Assembly: GCA_907163345.1 (NCBI GenBank)
Contig: CAJQUN010000176.1
Coordinates: forward strand, 248,001-312,000
Source: Haberlea rhodopensis
Lineage: Eukaryota; Streptophyta; Magnoliopsida; Lamiales; Gesneriaceae
DNA length: 64,000 bases
Direction of reading: 5' to 3'
Shown here: positions 24,730 through 37,221 of the stretch, piece after piece
Layout of the letters: every line of letters starts with the position of its first letter
Position numbering within the stretch: position 1 is the stretch's first letter
The notes under the pieces: generated by a model
Told to the model about the DNA's origin: nothing
The model's database searches: none
What the model saw: only the letters and a program-made list of their open reading frames with translations
Program-made: the position numbers and the translations under genes

Positions 24730-27700
24730 TTACATTATTGAGAATTCATCTTGGAGGCCATCTAATTCTCCTTTAAGACTATGTTGTTGTATGATCATAA
24801 CTGAGGCACTTACCGAAAAATCCGAGGCCGATAGAATATCCCCGATTCTTCCAAGCTCCGGGCATTCCTCCCAGTCATTCATTCCCACTGTCAAAATCGA
24901 ATTCACCCTCCCGCCTCGCCCCACTATGAAAAGACCATACTGACCTTCAAGTGACCTCAATGTAGAAAATGTCTGCCCTGAGTTAACAAGGTATTTTTCC
25001 ATATAAGCAACATTTCCTCCAGCCACATATCTATCATAGAAACCAGCAAAGCATTCATCATCAACTTTCATTTCTTCTTGATGCTCTGTAGTGTTGGATT
25101 TTGCAATTGTGATTCTTGATGACACACTATCTCCTGTGGCTTCTAAAAGGAACCTTATAACTGTAAGTTTTACCCCTGGGTGTCGTGCTACTCGACCCGC
25201 GTATGCTAGTGCTTCCCTGTCATCTTTCCCACCAATGAATATTACGGCTGCATGAAGAGATATACAAGTTCTTGATATTATGGTAGATCCAAGTCCCCGG
25301 TCAACTAAAATTCCGATTGAGCATGGAGCATGACGAAGGATCTGTGGAAAGTTTAAGCCATTACTCAAGACGCCAAAATGTTTTTCTTTTTCTAACTTTA
25401 GTTCTCTTGAGAGCAACTATGAATCTGTTTACGTTGTACAACAATCCAAGTATTATATTTTAACAATTTAGTCACGTAGTCAATGAAACATGATAGTAAG
25501 ATGAATAATCTGTGCTTCCCAACAATGGATTTGATAAAATATCGATAAGGAGTTATTAAATTCTATAGTATTTAATAAATAAAGGTATTTTGTGATGGAG
25601 GAGAAATTTTTAGAAAGTTACTAATGAAATACAAACATATTGCCACTTTATGATGCGATGCATGGACGCTGCATGTTAGCTTTGCCACTGAATCAAACAC
25701 TCTTACATTACACATACCTTGCGATTGACATGTCGAAAACCCGAATGACCCAAATTCAGCCTACCACTGGCTTCTTGTTGCTTGTGAAAGGGCAGTATTA
25801 TTAGTGAAACCCTAAGATCCTCAGCCAGAATGCACACATCTTGATGCATGCTATTCAGAGTCGAAAGTGCAAAGATCCGTTTTGTGCTAATTCCATCTCC
25901 ATCGTCATTCATGTAAGTGTTAATTCCATTTGTTATCTGTTCTCTCATTTCCACAACAGTTGGATCAGTGACAGTCACAGAATCTCCCCCTTCACTATGT
26001 GTTATTGTGGCTGCTATTCTGTCTGTCAACTCTATCATGTCTGTAACATAAACCATGATCCCTGGATCAGCAGCCCCTCTAGTAATTCCCATTAAATTTA
26101 TGGCCGAAGAAATGTTTTGTGGACCATGTAGGCAAAGAAGAACGCCAAGCTCGTTTGATGGATTAAGCCATTGAAGTGCCATTCTTTGAGTTGGAGAGCG
26201 TTTTCTTGCACGTTCAATGATGCTTGCCACGACTAACGGGGTGTAGATTATGGTGAGAAAGGTCACAAATACCATTGTGATACTTGTTGAGATACTTGTG
26301 AGTTTCATCTGTGTTTGATTGCGAAAAAAAGATACATTTCAAAGTTAGATTACCTTTTTATCTTCGTGTTTACAGAGCAAAAAACGAAAGCATCCAATCC
26401 TATGTTACCAAAATCCAACCGGAAAAGGACTTACATTCGATGTCATTATAGCCAAATACACATGGAAATGGCCCTTGATCGTTAATAGCAAGCCAATGGC
26501 AATTGAATCTTGCCAGTGAAATCCCAACATTACCCCTGACACCCATGAACCAATAACTTTTCCAGCAGTAGCAATCAAGAAGAGGAAGAATAACTTTGCC
26601 CATGTTCCTATATGTGCTGCCCCAAACTGAGACAACTGCGCTTCCATGCCTACCCAAAAGAAGAAAAGTGGATTGAAAATGGCACTAAAGAAATAGTTCA
26701 CTTTACTAATCATCATTTTTGCTATCCTCCCTTCCCTAGGCATGAATACTCCAGCCAAAAATGCACTCAACACACTATTATAATCTGCGAGGATAGGCGA
26801 AAAACAACAAACCATGACAACATAAGCCACAGCCAAGACTAAATGTGAACCCTTCATTGGTTTTCCATCTGGATTTTCGCGGTTCACCCAATTCATAATC
26901 AATGGTGTCAATTTAGAGGCCAAAACAATCTCAATCACTAGAACTGCAGCCATGACAAAAACATCCTTTGCCCTCCGATAAGCGAAACCCTTGTAAGGAT
27001 CAAATATTATAAAGCCAAAGCTAATTAGAATTGTAGAAACTAAGGCATTATGGACACTAGCTGAAACTACAAATCTCCCAATATCTGACTTTCCTATCTT
27101 TAGGTCTGTAATTAGTCTAGTTAATAATGGGTATGCTGTGTCGGAGAGAATGATAGAGAGACAAAGATTGAATGTGACATTTGAGATCTCGGGGATGTTA
27201 AGAAATGGCGTGACTAAAGAGGCCATAACAAAAGTGGTAAGAACTCCAGTGCAAGCAACTTTTGCTTCTTTTGAAGGTAATTGAAGAAATATATTAGGAT
27301 CAATTTCAAGGCCAACTATGAACATATGAAGAATCATCCCTCCTTCTACTATGTATTGAAAGGTTTTCTCCGTCTCTTCACCAATTGTATGTCTTCGAAT
27401 TATCGGCAGATTACTTAAAAATAGCCCTACCTGCAATAATTCATAACAATCAATGGTAGTATTATGGATCATAAATATAAGCACACTAACAAGAATATAT
27501 CAAAATCACTTCCATGAAAAAGTAAGTGAATGGAATGGTTGATCTTAGATGTGATTTAAAAATCACGTAAAATTTGTAGTGCCTCGTTTATGGATGGAAT
27601 GGAAGAATTAAAAAGAATGAAAAAAAGAGAAACATACAATGGATTCGGAGATGATACGAGGTTGAGACAGATTTCGCAACAAAATGTGGAGAAAATTGCA

Positions 27701-27820
27701 CAAGAACACAATGAAGAAGAATCCGAGCATGTACAATGCAACGGTTGTCAAGGTTGTAGTTCGGCATGCAGCTGCATTTGTAAAACTCTTGAATGCTGAA
27801 TTACCGTTCCATAAATCCAT
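24730..27820 (-). CDS. CHX28: Cation/H+ antiporter, CHX28-like (intact, four exons)
   Basis: Exons (minus strand): 27820-27638, 27430-26435, 26308-25718, 25341-24730; all junctions are phase 0 and GT-AG, giving 793 residues, close to the size of plant CHX proteins. The protein is a CPA2-family K+(Na+)/H+ exchanger of endomembrane or plasma membrane. Residues about 25-420 hold the multi-span Na_H_Exchanger domain (HMFIVGLEIDPNIF, LSDTAYPLLTRL, LAFLAGVF-like ADYNSVLSAFLAGVFMPREG). The C-terminal half is the soluble regulatory region with USP-like folds (LGVLLCLHGPQNISSAINL, HAAVIFIGGKDDREALAYAGR, GLFIVGRGGR). A TATA-like TTTTATAAAA lies at about 27915-27924, some 100 bp upstream of the ATG. A 28.6-kb nested retrotransposon block starts about 210 bp upstream of the start codon. 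Assignment to CHX28 rather than another CHX is from overall resemblance. Confidence 0.93.
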
Positions 27821-27980
27821 TTCAATATTCTCCTCCTCTCTAATTTCTCCCTAAGAGATGAGAGTTTCTTTTCAGTTACGTGGAATGAGGTGTTTTGTGA
27901 TCCATTCCTTTTGTTTTATAAAAATAAGACATTTGGTGCGATGGCATGCATATATTTCACACACACGGGATGGGAGTGAA

Positions 27981-28050
27981 TGAGTCACGTCTCATACATA
28001 AATATTTCCCCACATATAATCGATTTTTTTATGCTACAATGGGTAATGCC
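27981..28050. repeat. Left copy of an about 70-bp flanking duplication of the copia element
   Basis: This segment, from TGAGTCACGTCTC to GGGTAATGCC, recurs directly after the 3' LTR at 56599-56669 with four visible differences (three substitutions and one extra T). It overlaps the first bases of the 5' LTR. Ordinary LTR elements duplicate about 5 bp. Confidence 0.85.
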
Positions 28051-28416
28051 TAGTAAGCCAAACATTGGCCCGATTGGCTTTATAGACCCTAGCCCAATTA
28101 GCTAACTCATTGTCACTATAAATATAACATCATGTCTAGGGTTAGATTATTCCATACAATTTCACTCTATCTCATATAAACACCGACATCACACTAGCAC
28201 TGGTGCTGGACATGTAGATCTGGTCAGGTTGATTGGACTCGAGGGTCACCGCCATCAGATTCTCGTCGGTGAACGGTAATTCTTTTCGTGCTTTTATATT
28301 TGATATTTGCACATGTTAATATATGAATCAGGCGTGATCTCTCCGTCCCTGGGTTAGATCTGTTTATGTTTTATTCCGCTGCGTTTGGATCTGACGCCGG
28401 GGTACGAAATCCAACA
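28032..28416 (+). repeat. 5' LTR of the host copia element
   Basis: Matches 56222-56598. It contains the TATA-like CACTATAAATATAAC (about 28116) and ends CCAACA just before the primer site. Its first about 20 bases diverge from the 3' LTR start (TGTTAGCATAAATGCC) and merge with duplicated flanking sequence. Confidence 0.88.
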
Positions 28417-28417
28417 T

Positions 28418-28429
28418 TGGTATCAGAGC
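28418..28429 (+). other. Primer-binding site (initiator tRNA-Met), copia
   Basis: TGGTATCAGAGC one base after the LTR end; the standard minus-strand primer site of plant copia elements. Confidence 0.93.
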
Positions 28430-28980
28430 CAGGTTGCGCTTTGATTGATATATTCAATAATTAATTTTTATTAGATCGTTTCCGATCGTAATTGAGTTCT
28501 AAGAAATTTTGTAATCCGGAAAATATAGAAAATAGATTAAAAATAGTTTTAATCGAGACCCAATACTGACCGTGTGGAAAAATAATTTCCGGCATCTAGC
28601 CTCACCGGTGATAGGCCGTGGCCGACGGCTGGCTGAGACGCGGCACACGTGGCGAAGAGGTTGTTCTCCGCCATCGTTCGCGCGCCTGCTCGCTTGGATC
28701 TTTAGCAAGGCCACTGGATTCACCGGCAGGGAGTATAGAGAACATGATTGCACAGCGAACGCGGATGCGCGTCGGACGCGGCAGCCTACGAGTGGCGGAA
28801 AATTGTTCTTCGACGTCTGCGGCTGCGCAAATCTGACGGCGACTGCAGTACCCAGTTGCCAAACCCTAATTTTCGAATTGTTAGGGATGAACAATTATTT
28901 CGTTTTTATTAAAAAATATATATTTTTTGATAAATCCAAAAATAATAATATTTTTTGGGGGTGAAATTGCATTTTTTAAT
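28430..28980 (+). other. Copia 5' leader, GC-rich in part
   Basis: Non-coding leader of the copia element. 28570-28850 is clearly GC-richer than its surroundings and rich in CG dinucleotides. Open frames here overlap on both strands and resemble no known protein. The leader resumes at 47405 beyond the MULE. Confidence 0.6.
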
Positions 28981-29350
28981 GAGGAAATTACACAATGGTA
29001 CCACTTTTCAAAACTTGTTTCAATTAAATCTAGCAAAATATTTTCTTTTCAACTAAATATATCTTTTGAAAAACATATTTCACATAAGTCCAATTTATTA
29101 AACCCTAATCTAACTGGTCTATTTTTATTACTAAATTACCCCTATTGCAAGCAATAAAAGCCATCATAAAAAATTTGATATTTCTAACATAACTATTATC
29201 GTTTTCCGAAAATTTTTTCATCAAATTCATTGAGCAGCTGATTTCGATCGTGTTTTAATTAGTTTCCCGATTTTAGATTGTTCTATCTGTCCAATATTCA
29301 ATTAACTGTTAATTGATCAAATTTTCCTGAGATTTTTATCGTGAATTCTG

Positions 29351-32094
29351 ATGGATAATGAATTCATGATTCTTTTGAAATTTAGAGAGGAAACACTTGT
29401 TTTGAATGTTAATCCCGGTTTCGAATTCAGTGATTTAATAGGCTGTGCATCTGCTAAGTGGTCTGATATGAATGCCGATCAATTTTGTTTCAAATACTCA
29501 ATCGATGGGCATCCTAATTGTTGTTTGATTAATGCGATTGATATGAGAAATATGTTTTTGTTGTGTAAGATGATCAATCTTTGCTTGTTGACAGTGCATG
29601 TTGTTGATGGTAATGCTTCATTGTTGAGGTCTGTTGATGAATGTGTTGGTAGTTTACCGATTGTGTCTAGAGGTGCATGTGACATACATGCACCGGTAGA
29701 CAGAATTGCTTGTGGTATAAACTTTTTGACAGAGTCAAGTGGTATACGCAATATACATGAACCTATAGAGTCTATTTCTGCCCGTGATTTACACCCATCA
29801 ATAGAATCAGGTGGTGCACATATATCGACAAAACAAATTTGCAGTTCACCATCAGGTCTAGGACTTGATTCTGAATATCGAAGATGCAATATTAAAGGCA
29901 AGGAGAAGTTGTTGTTATGTTCTGGATGGTCATCAATTATTAGTAGGGTGGGTCAAGTATTTAGAGGTGGTGTTGAAGAGTTTCGAAGTGAGTTGAGTAA
30001 ATATTCCATGGAGGTTGGGTTTGATTACAACTATGTGAAAAATAATAAAGATAGAGTAGTTGCTGAATGTTCTAGGAAGCATGTTGATGGGTGTGGCTGG
30101 TTTGTGAGTGCCAACATTTCACGTGTAAATGGTTCTTTCTACATAAAAAAATTGAACAACATTCACATGTGTGGTCTACGAGTCATGAAAGACAAATCAA
30201 AAAGGATTGTTTCACATTTAATATCAGAAATTATTTGTGAACGAGTCAGTTCCAATCCAAACTTTTCTGCTAGGTCTGTAATGGAGTTAATGAAAAAAGA
30301 TTATGGGTTGGATATAACATACATTAAGGCATGGAGAAGTGTGGAGAAGGCTAGGTCTACTGCTTTTGGAAATTATGATGAGTCTTTCAAGGAGTTGAAG
30401 TGGTACATCGATGCGGTGAAGACGACTAATGTTGGGAGTTTTGTAGAGCTTGAAGTTGACGACTGTAACCGATTCATCCGTTTGTTTGTGTCGTTTCGTG
30501 CTTGTATGGATGGTTTTAAATTTTGTCGCCCTATGTTATTTCTTGATGGAACTTTTTTGAAATCCCGTTTTAAGGGAATACTTCTGTCAGCTACTGCAAA
30601 GGATGGGAATCAAGGTAAGATGCAACAAGATTATAATATAAATGAGATTTTACATGCATCGAAGTCTGTCGGTGCATGTATATTACATGCACCGATAGAC
30701 TTCTGCGTAAAAAAATGCACATGATATAAAATTACTCGGATCGAATGCGGTGCATGTATTATACATGCACCGATAGTCTACCGGTGCATGTATATTACAT
30801 GCACCGATAGTCTACCGATGCATGTATATTACATGCACCGATAGTCTACCGGTGCATGTATATTACACGATCGTAATCATTGGTTTCTCTGGTGTATAGG
30901 TATAGTCGAGGTAGGGTTGTTCCCCCTGGCTTTTGCTGTTGTGGACTCAGAGAACAGCATTTAGTCCTACATATACATGGAAAATTTATCGGTGCATGTA
31001 TTGTATTTTTTGCTTTATATGTTTTGATTATTTTATTGTAGGGTTGTTCCCCCTGGCTTTTGCTGTTGTGGACTCAGAGAACTTTGATAATTGGTGTTGG
31101 TTTCTATCTTGTCTGAGCAAGATTGTAGATAATGGTGGAGATATTGTTTATATATCTGATCGGAATGTTGGTTTGATGGAGGCTTTACCCGTTGTGTTTG
31201 GACCTTCTCCAAAACACTTTTTTTTGTCTTTATCATTTGAAATGCAACCTCCGGGACAGATATGCTGGCAAACATTTTTCGAACCAGTTTCGGGAAAGGA
31301 TGTGTTACTTGTTGGATGAGTGTGCATATTCGCCGACGGTGGCTATTTTCACAGAGAAGCTTGCTATTTTGAAACGAGAAGGTGGTTCAATTGTAGAAGG
31401 GTTTTTACAGGGTCTATCTTTGGAGAAATGGACAAATGCTTACTCATGCGGCATGCGATATGGAGAGATGTATTCAAATGCAGCAGAGTCTTTCAATTCG
31501 TGGATATTAGAGGCAAGGGGTCTGCCTATTACTCATATGGTGGATTGTATCCGGGTTAAGCTAATGAGCTGGTTTTATGATAGGAGATCAATGGCTGCAC
31601 GATGGAGTGGGGTTCTGTGCGCGAAGATGGAAAAGAAATGGTATTTTAACGAAAATCAAGGTCGTGCATGGAATGTGAAGATGTCTACTGACTGTTGTTT
31701 CGAGGTGTTTTCATATCCTTCAGTTACTGTGCGCCTTGATGTTCGTACGTGTACTTGCTATCAGTGGCAGCTTGATGGATTCCCATGTCCTCATGCGATT
31801 GCTGTATTTAGGAGGAACAAGATGGCCATAGATGAAGTTGTTGATGTATATTTCCATGTTCGTACTTATAAGAGTTGCTATGAAGGAGTTATAATTCCGA
31901 TTCCAGGACGTTCAAGTGATGATTTTGCTCAAATTGTAACGGATATGAATATTTTACCACCACAAACAAAAAGGCAACCGGGTCGTCCAAAGAAGAGGAG
32001 AATTAGATCCAAAGGTGAAAACATTCGACAGTTGCGTTGTAGTCGGTGTAAAAAATACGGACATAATAGGAAGACTTGTAAGGAACCTATTTGA
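29351..32094 (+). pseudogene. mudrA-like MULE transposase, one intron, +1 frameshift
   Basis: Exon 1 is 29351-30614 and exon 2 is 31042-32094, joined as ...DGNQ-GLFPLAF. Total length about 771 residues. Order: N-terminal PB1-like region (1-90), a variable linker, MuDR DNA-binding region (CSRKHVDGCGWFVSAN), DDE core with first Asp in LFLDGTFLKS, second in VYISDRNVG, Glu in NAAESFNSW, CLYH zinc motif, then SWIM finger CTCYQWQLDGFPCPHA and CCHC knuckle CSRCKKYGHNRKTC at the C-terminus. The only lesion seen is an extra T in an 8-T run at 31218-31225, which shifts frame just before CLYHLKCNL. A one-base homopolymer error could explain it, so the gene may be intact in reality. Intron 30615-31041 is filled with RY-core palindromes. 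Confidence 0.9.
30615..31041 (+). other. Transposase intron with palindromes and a duplicated acceptor
   Basis: GTAAGATGC donor at 30615 and ATTGTAG acceptor ending 31041. A 45-bp block at 30911-30955 is identical to 31038-31082, i.e. the intron holds a second copy of its own acceptor and the first 41 bases of exon 2. Five or more RY-core palindromes occupy 30655-30890. Confidence 0.8.
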
Positions 32095-32830
32095 TGTTTT
32101 TTGTAAGTTTATGTTGAACAAAATTTAATTGTAGAAATTATTTGTTTGATTTGTTATTGGTTATTTAACATAATAATTCAAATACATACAATTTATTAGT
32201 TGCATGTAATTTACGTGCACCTATAGATTTAAGTTTCACATATAGGTGCATGCCATATACATGCACCAAAAGATTCAAGTTGAACATGGATAAATGACAA
32301 TGTGTATTCTATCGGTGCATGTGATATACATGCACCGGTAGAAACAAAATGTTAATGCATGTTAGTTTACATGCACCTGTAGACAGATTATTCAAGCATT
32401 CCATGTTATATAACTGCAATTAAATGGCTATTGGTCCATGTGATTTCACATGCACCTATTGAAAATGTTGGATAAATGCAATTAATGAATTATCGGTGCA
32501 TGTATATCACATGCACCAATAGAAACAAAATTTTACTTAATGTTTGTGTATTTACATGCATCGTAGTATCATTGTAAAATATATATTCAAGCTCGCATGT
32601 ATGATAAATGCAACTGATGGTCTGCCGATGCATGTGATTTACATGCACCGATAATTCATTAACAAAAGTTATCCAATAACAAAAGTTATGCAATAACAAA
32701 AGTTTGTTTATTTACAAACTAAAACACCAATATGAGTCTGTACAGTTATCCAGTAACAAAAGTTTGTTTATTTACAAAATATAACATTTACAATACAAAA
32801 TATATATACAACAAAGTATTAATCGTTGTC
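32095..32830. other. Intergenic space between the convergent MULE genes
   Basis: No gene. About seven RY-core palindromes (32195-32660), then an AACAAAAGTT repeat block (32660-32765) that includes repeated TTTGTTTATTTACAAA. Confidence 0.8.
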
Positions 32831-35800
32831 TTATACATTTTGGAGGATGACTTTCACCATTTTTGCTCTATACATACTATTTATATCTACATTTGAATGC
32901 TTGGGCACTTCTTGTCCTCTCATAATTCTTTCCATGTTCATGCAAACAAACACGGCACAGTCTGCCGAGCCACCCTTTTGTTGCATTGCTTCTTTGAATG
33001 TTATGATTTCGTATGTATCTTCACTTGGACTGTAGGTGATGCCTGCTGAAATGGGAGACTCCTGAATTATTTTCTTCATCTTCTCTTCAACGTAGACTTT
33101 CTATATTTTGGAAGAAGTATTGTTATCAACTGGTAATTTTATAAAAAGTATTGAATTTAAAAAAAATAAGTGTATTTAAAGTAAACCTTACCAGTAATTT
33201 GGCCTTTTCAAAGTAATAATCTGTCTCCCCCTCAATTCGTGGCCTTATTGAATTGTAATGAGTCCAAACTGACTCTTGAATATCAAAGACAAGTAGTGTC
33301 CAGTGGTATCCTGGTGTTGTTAAGTGGTCTCTTTGCCTGGGGTGTTTATTGGAAAAACCAAAAACCTATATGACATTGCCTCTGGTAGGAATTTATCAAT
33401 GTTGTTTTCTGCTGAGTCTTTGTAGTAGTTTCCTAGTGAGATCAGTGCTGCGTATTGCTGCGAATTTGTATGAAATAATCGCATGATAAACGAATATCCA
33501 AAGTATGAGTGCACTTTGTTTAATGAGAAAAAAAATATTTAATAGCTGAATTTTATTACCCAACACATACTGTTGAACACATAGGCTATGTTCTTTTTTC
33601 CGCTATTGGCAATCTGGTTATTTACAATAATCGCCCAACAGTCAATCATCTGTATGTAATGATCAATCAGTTTCACAGATATATATAGTAGTTCATGTGC
33701 GAGACATACACCTAATATTATTTAGGTGCATGTTTACATGTTTGATAAATGTAAATAATGGTCTACTGGTGCATGTGAAAACACATGCACCGATACCACA
33801 AATTTGATTTGCTACAAGTTATTTACATGCACCGGTTGATTCAATCATCTGTAAGTAATGATCAATCAGTTTCACATATATATATAGTAGTTCATGTGCG
33901 AGACATACACCTAATGTTATGTCGGTGCATGTATACATTTTTGATAAATGCAACTAATGGTCTACCGTTGCATGTGATTTAACATGCACGCATAGAAACT
34001 AAATTTTAATTAATGCTTGTGTATTTAAATGCATCAGTAATTATCAAGTAAAATCATCATAAATCATAAAAGTTTTATTCAAGCATTGCATGTTATATAA
34101 ATGTAACTAAAGTTCTATCGGTGCATGTTATTTCACATGCACCGATAGAAAAAAGTGAATTGGTGCATGTTATTTACATGCACCGATTTAACCAAATGTG
34201 AATTAAAGTTTTTTTATCAAGTAAAACCATTAGAAAAGTATAATGCAATTGACTTACATCGTTGGCAAGAGGTACATCGTGAAGGATTTCAGTAATATCC
34301 GATACAAATAGCTTTCTGTTGGTGAATTTGTCTTTCCAGATAAGTCCCCTGCACACAGTTGAAGAGTCAGTGTCAAGGAAGTGTTGTTTAATTAAATTAG
34401 ACGTACCATTTTCCATGGTTCTTGTTTATATTCATTATGTAAGCCTTTTCATCTGTTGTTAAGAGCTTCATGGCAGGCATTGTGGTTTTGAACTTGAGAG
34501 GTCCATTATCTTTTTTCGTCTTCCCTTTTTGTTTATTGTCGCTGACGAAATCATCATCTCTCAGCTCTAGATCTACGGGATCATTAGTTGTACCTTTGTC
34601 TTTCAGACTTTCTAATGATTCCATTTCTGCAAAATTTTTATTTCCCTCTTCTTCGTTTTTCTTGGTCCTCTTTGCCTTCCTCTTATCAGGGTATGTGTGG
34701 TCCAACTCCATTTTTTGCTGCCTGTCCACCCTTTTCTTGATCCTCTTGACAAGGGATGTTTGTTCTTGCTTTTCTTTAAGGATCTGTTCTTGTTCTTCAT
34801 TAATGATGAAGGAGGCAGCTTTGACATTGAGAAGCTCATTTTTCAGTGAATTATTCTCATCATTTACCCTTTCAAGGTCCGCATAGAGCTGTGTTATGAT
34901 AGTTTCGAGCTCATCTTTCTTTTTTTTCATATCTTCGTAATCGTCTTTAATTTCTTTGATTTGCTCGTCTCTCATTAAAAGATTTGTTCTTGTTTCTTCC
35001 AGCTGGGCTGTTAGTTCCGCATATTCAAAAAATTGCGGTGTTGGAATTGTTTGTTGCTCATGATCAAAGGAATCAACAATGTTCTTCAGTTCTGTTATTT
35101 CATTATCCTTTGTCATGAGCTTCGCCTTCAATTCTTCAATCTCTGTTACAAGTACTGCAGCTTGAAGAATATCTTGTGCTTGTGTGTCATCAAGTTCATT
35201 CATTTCTTGAGACAGATTGGCAACATTTTCTTCGTCATGGGCTGGTTCCTCATCAATAGCTACATCCACCATGTTGCCCTCCATTTCAATGTATTCATCA
35301 TTGTATATATTTTCCTCTGTACTTAGTTGCTTCAGTTCCATGAGGACTCCGGCAATGGTTGTGATGCCCCGAAATTAATTAATGGTAACCTGGACATTAA
35401 CTATGTTTATATGATGAATTATCACGATGACCAAGTTATGTGTGGAAATGATGTATTAACATGATTTAAGGATGTTGATTTTAATTATGAGGAGAGTATA
35501 AATTTAATGAAGTCGGTTCCATTTTGTAATGCTTTCGAGATATCATGTTAGCGTATCTTATACATCATGTTAAGTGTTGGGGTACAATTTAATTAAACCC
35601 ACATAACCTCCCACCACCCCACCTTTTTAAATCATTTTCCCCCTTTACACTCAAAATCCCCAAAATCATTTCCCCCAAACCCTTTCCCCCAATTTTCGAG
35701 TTTGGCACTAAGGTGGGAAAGAAATCCTTGCAAAAGCTTCACCCTTGTGATTCTTGGTAAGATTTAAGCCCTATGATGTGTATATATCACTCCTTGAAGC

Positions 35801-36023
35801 TTTTGTAAAGTTTTATTTGAGTTTGTGTTGATTTTGGAGGGTTTGAAATGGATTTATATGGGTATGTGTTATTTATGGTTGGGGAATGATTTGTGAAGTG
35901 TTTTAAGTGGGTTTTAGTGGGTTATGATGTTATTGTTATTGTTGGAAAGTTTGGTGTTGAAAGGTATGAAGATGAGCTTGCAAAATACACTTAAAAATGG
36001 AGAAATCGCGGCCACTGTAAGTG

Positions 36024-36234
36024 GCGATCGATCGCTACAAAAGCAGCGATCGATCGCCGAGAAGCAGTACGCGAAGAAGAGCTTAAGCGATCGATCGCCT
36101 CAAATGGCGCGATCGATCGCCAACGTCCAGTAGCCTTTTCACGTATCAGGCGATCGATCGCCTAAAATTAAGCGATCGATCGCCGCAAGGCAGAAGAGCG
36201 AGGCGATCGATCGCCTCAAGTAGCGATCGATCGC
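36024..36234. repeat. Array of eight GCGATCGATCGC palindromes in the LTR
   Basis: The 12-bp self-complementary motif occurs eight times in 211 bp with irregular spacing and varied flanks. The same array is at 42162-42372 in the 3' LTR. Confidence 0.95.
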
Positions 36235-37221
36235 CACTGTGTAAATTTTGGAAAATGTTGATTTTTGTTGAATTTTTGGTATTGGGCTATTGTTTAGCGT
36301 CTAATATCAATTTGTATGGTTATGTAGAACCATCCCAGGTGCTAACAATATCAAGAAGATAGAGTTCATCAATTTCTCCACTTTTGGAATTAAGGTACGT
36401 AAGAAGCGTACGGGCATCGGACGGTAACACACTCCTAACTCTGACTATGCATTAATTGCATAAGTATTTACGATGTTTATGATGATGTTATGATAAATGA
36501 AGATGATATGATGTTTATAAAGATGATTATGATAAGTAAGTTATGATGATGACAATTATGATGTTGAAGCTTATGATAATGATTTTGATGAGTAAGTTAT
36601 GATGATGCAATACGATGTTTATGATGTGGTAAGATGCCACAGGGTAAGATGCCCACATGATGAGAGGCAATACTCCTATATTATGACTATGAATGCATAA
36701 GAATCTACAATGCCACGATGATGTGTATAATGCATGAAGATGATAAGATGTTTAAGATGATGTTATGTTAAGTAAGTTCACGATGAAGATAATTTGACAA
36801 TGAATCAAGATGATAAGACGTTTAAGACGATGTTATGATAAGTAAGTTCACGATGAAAACGATTTGATAATGAATCAAGATGATAAGATATCGACGATGA
36901 TGTCATGATGAATAAAGATGATTTTGTGATGAATAAAGATGATTTTGTGATGAATAAAGATGATTTTGTGATGAATAAAGATGACAAGGTGCTTAAGATT
37001 ATGTTATGATAAATGATGATAATAAGACGTTACTATAACGATTATGATGAGACGATGATGTCTATAAGATGATAATGCTTATATGATAATGATGTCTACT
37101 AGATGATGATGTTTATAAGATGCTATGATGTTTATGATGAATATAAAAACTATGTTCTTAAGAATGGTTGAATGTCCGGTGGTTATTATGGGCAAGCGAG
37201 GAAGGTCTTGCCGCTCACATA

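Noticed and set aside
28418..28429. Possible tRNA-Met gene signal
   Set aside because: Only the 12-base primer-binding complement is present, directly after an LTR; same for 38019-38030.
28499..28964. Overlapping arginine-rich open frames on both strands
   Set aside because: They coincide with the GC-rich copia leader, where stop codons are rare; no known protein.
34470..34886. Plus-strand hydrophobic open frame
   Set aside because: Antisense shadow of the coiled-coil exon of the Ulp1-like gene.
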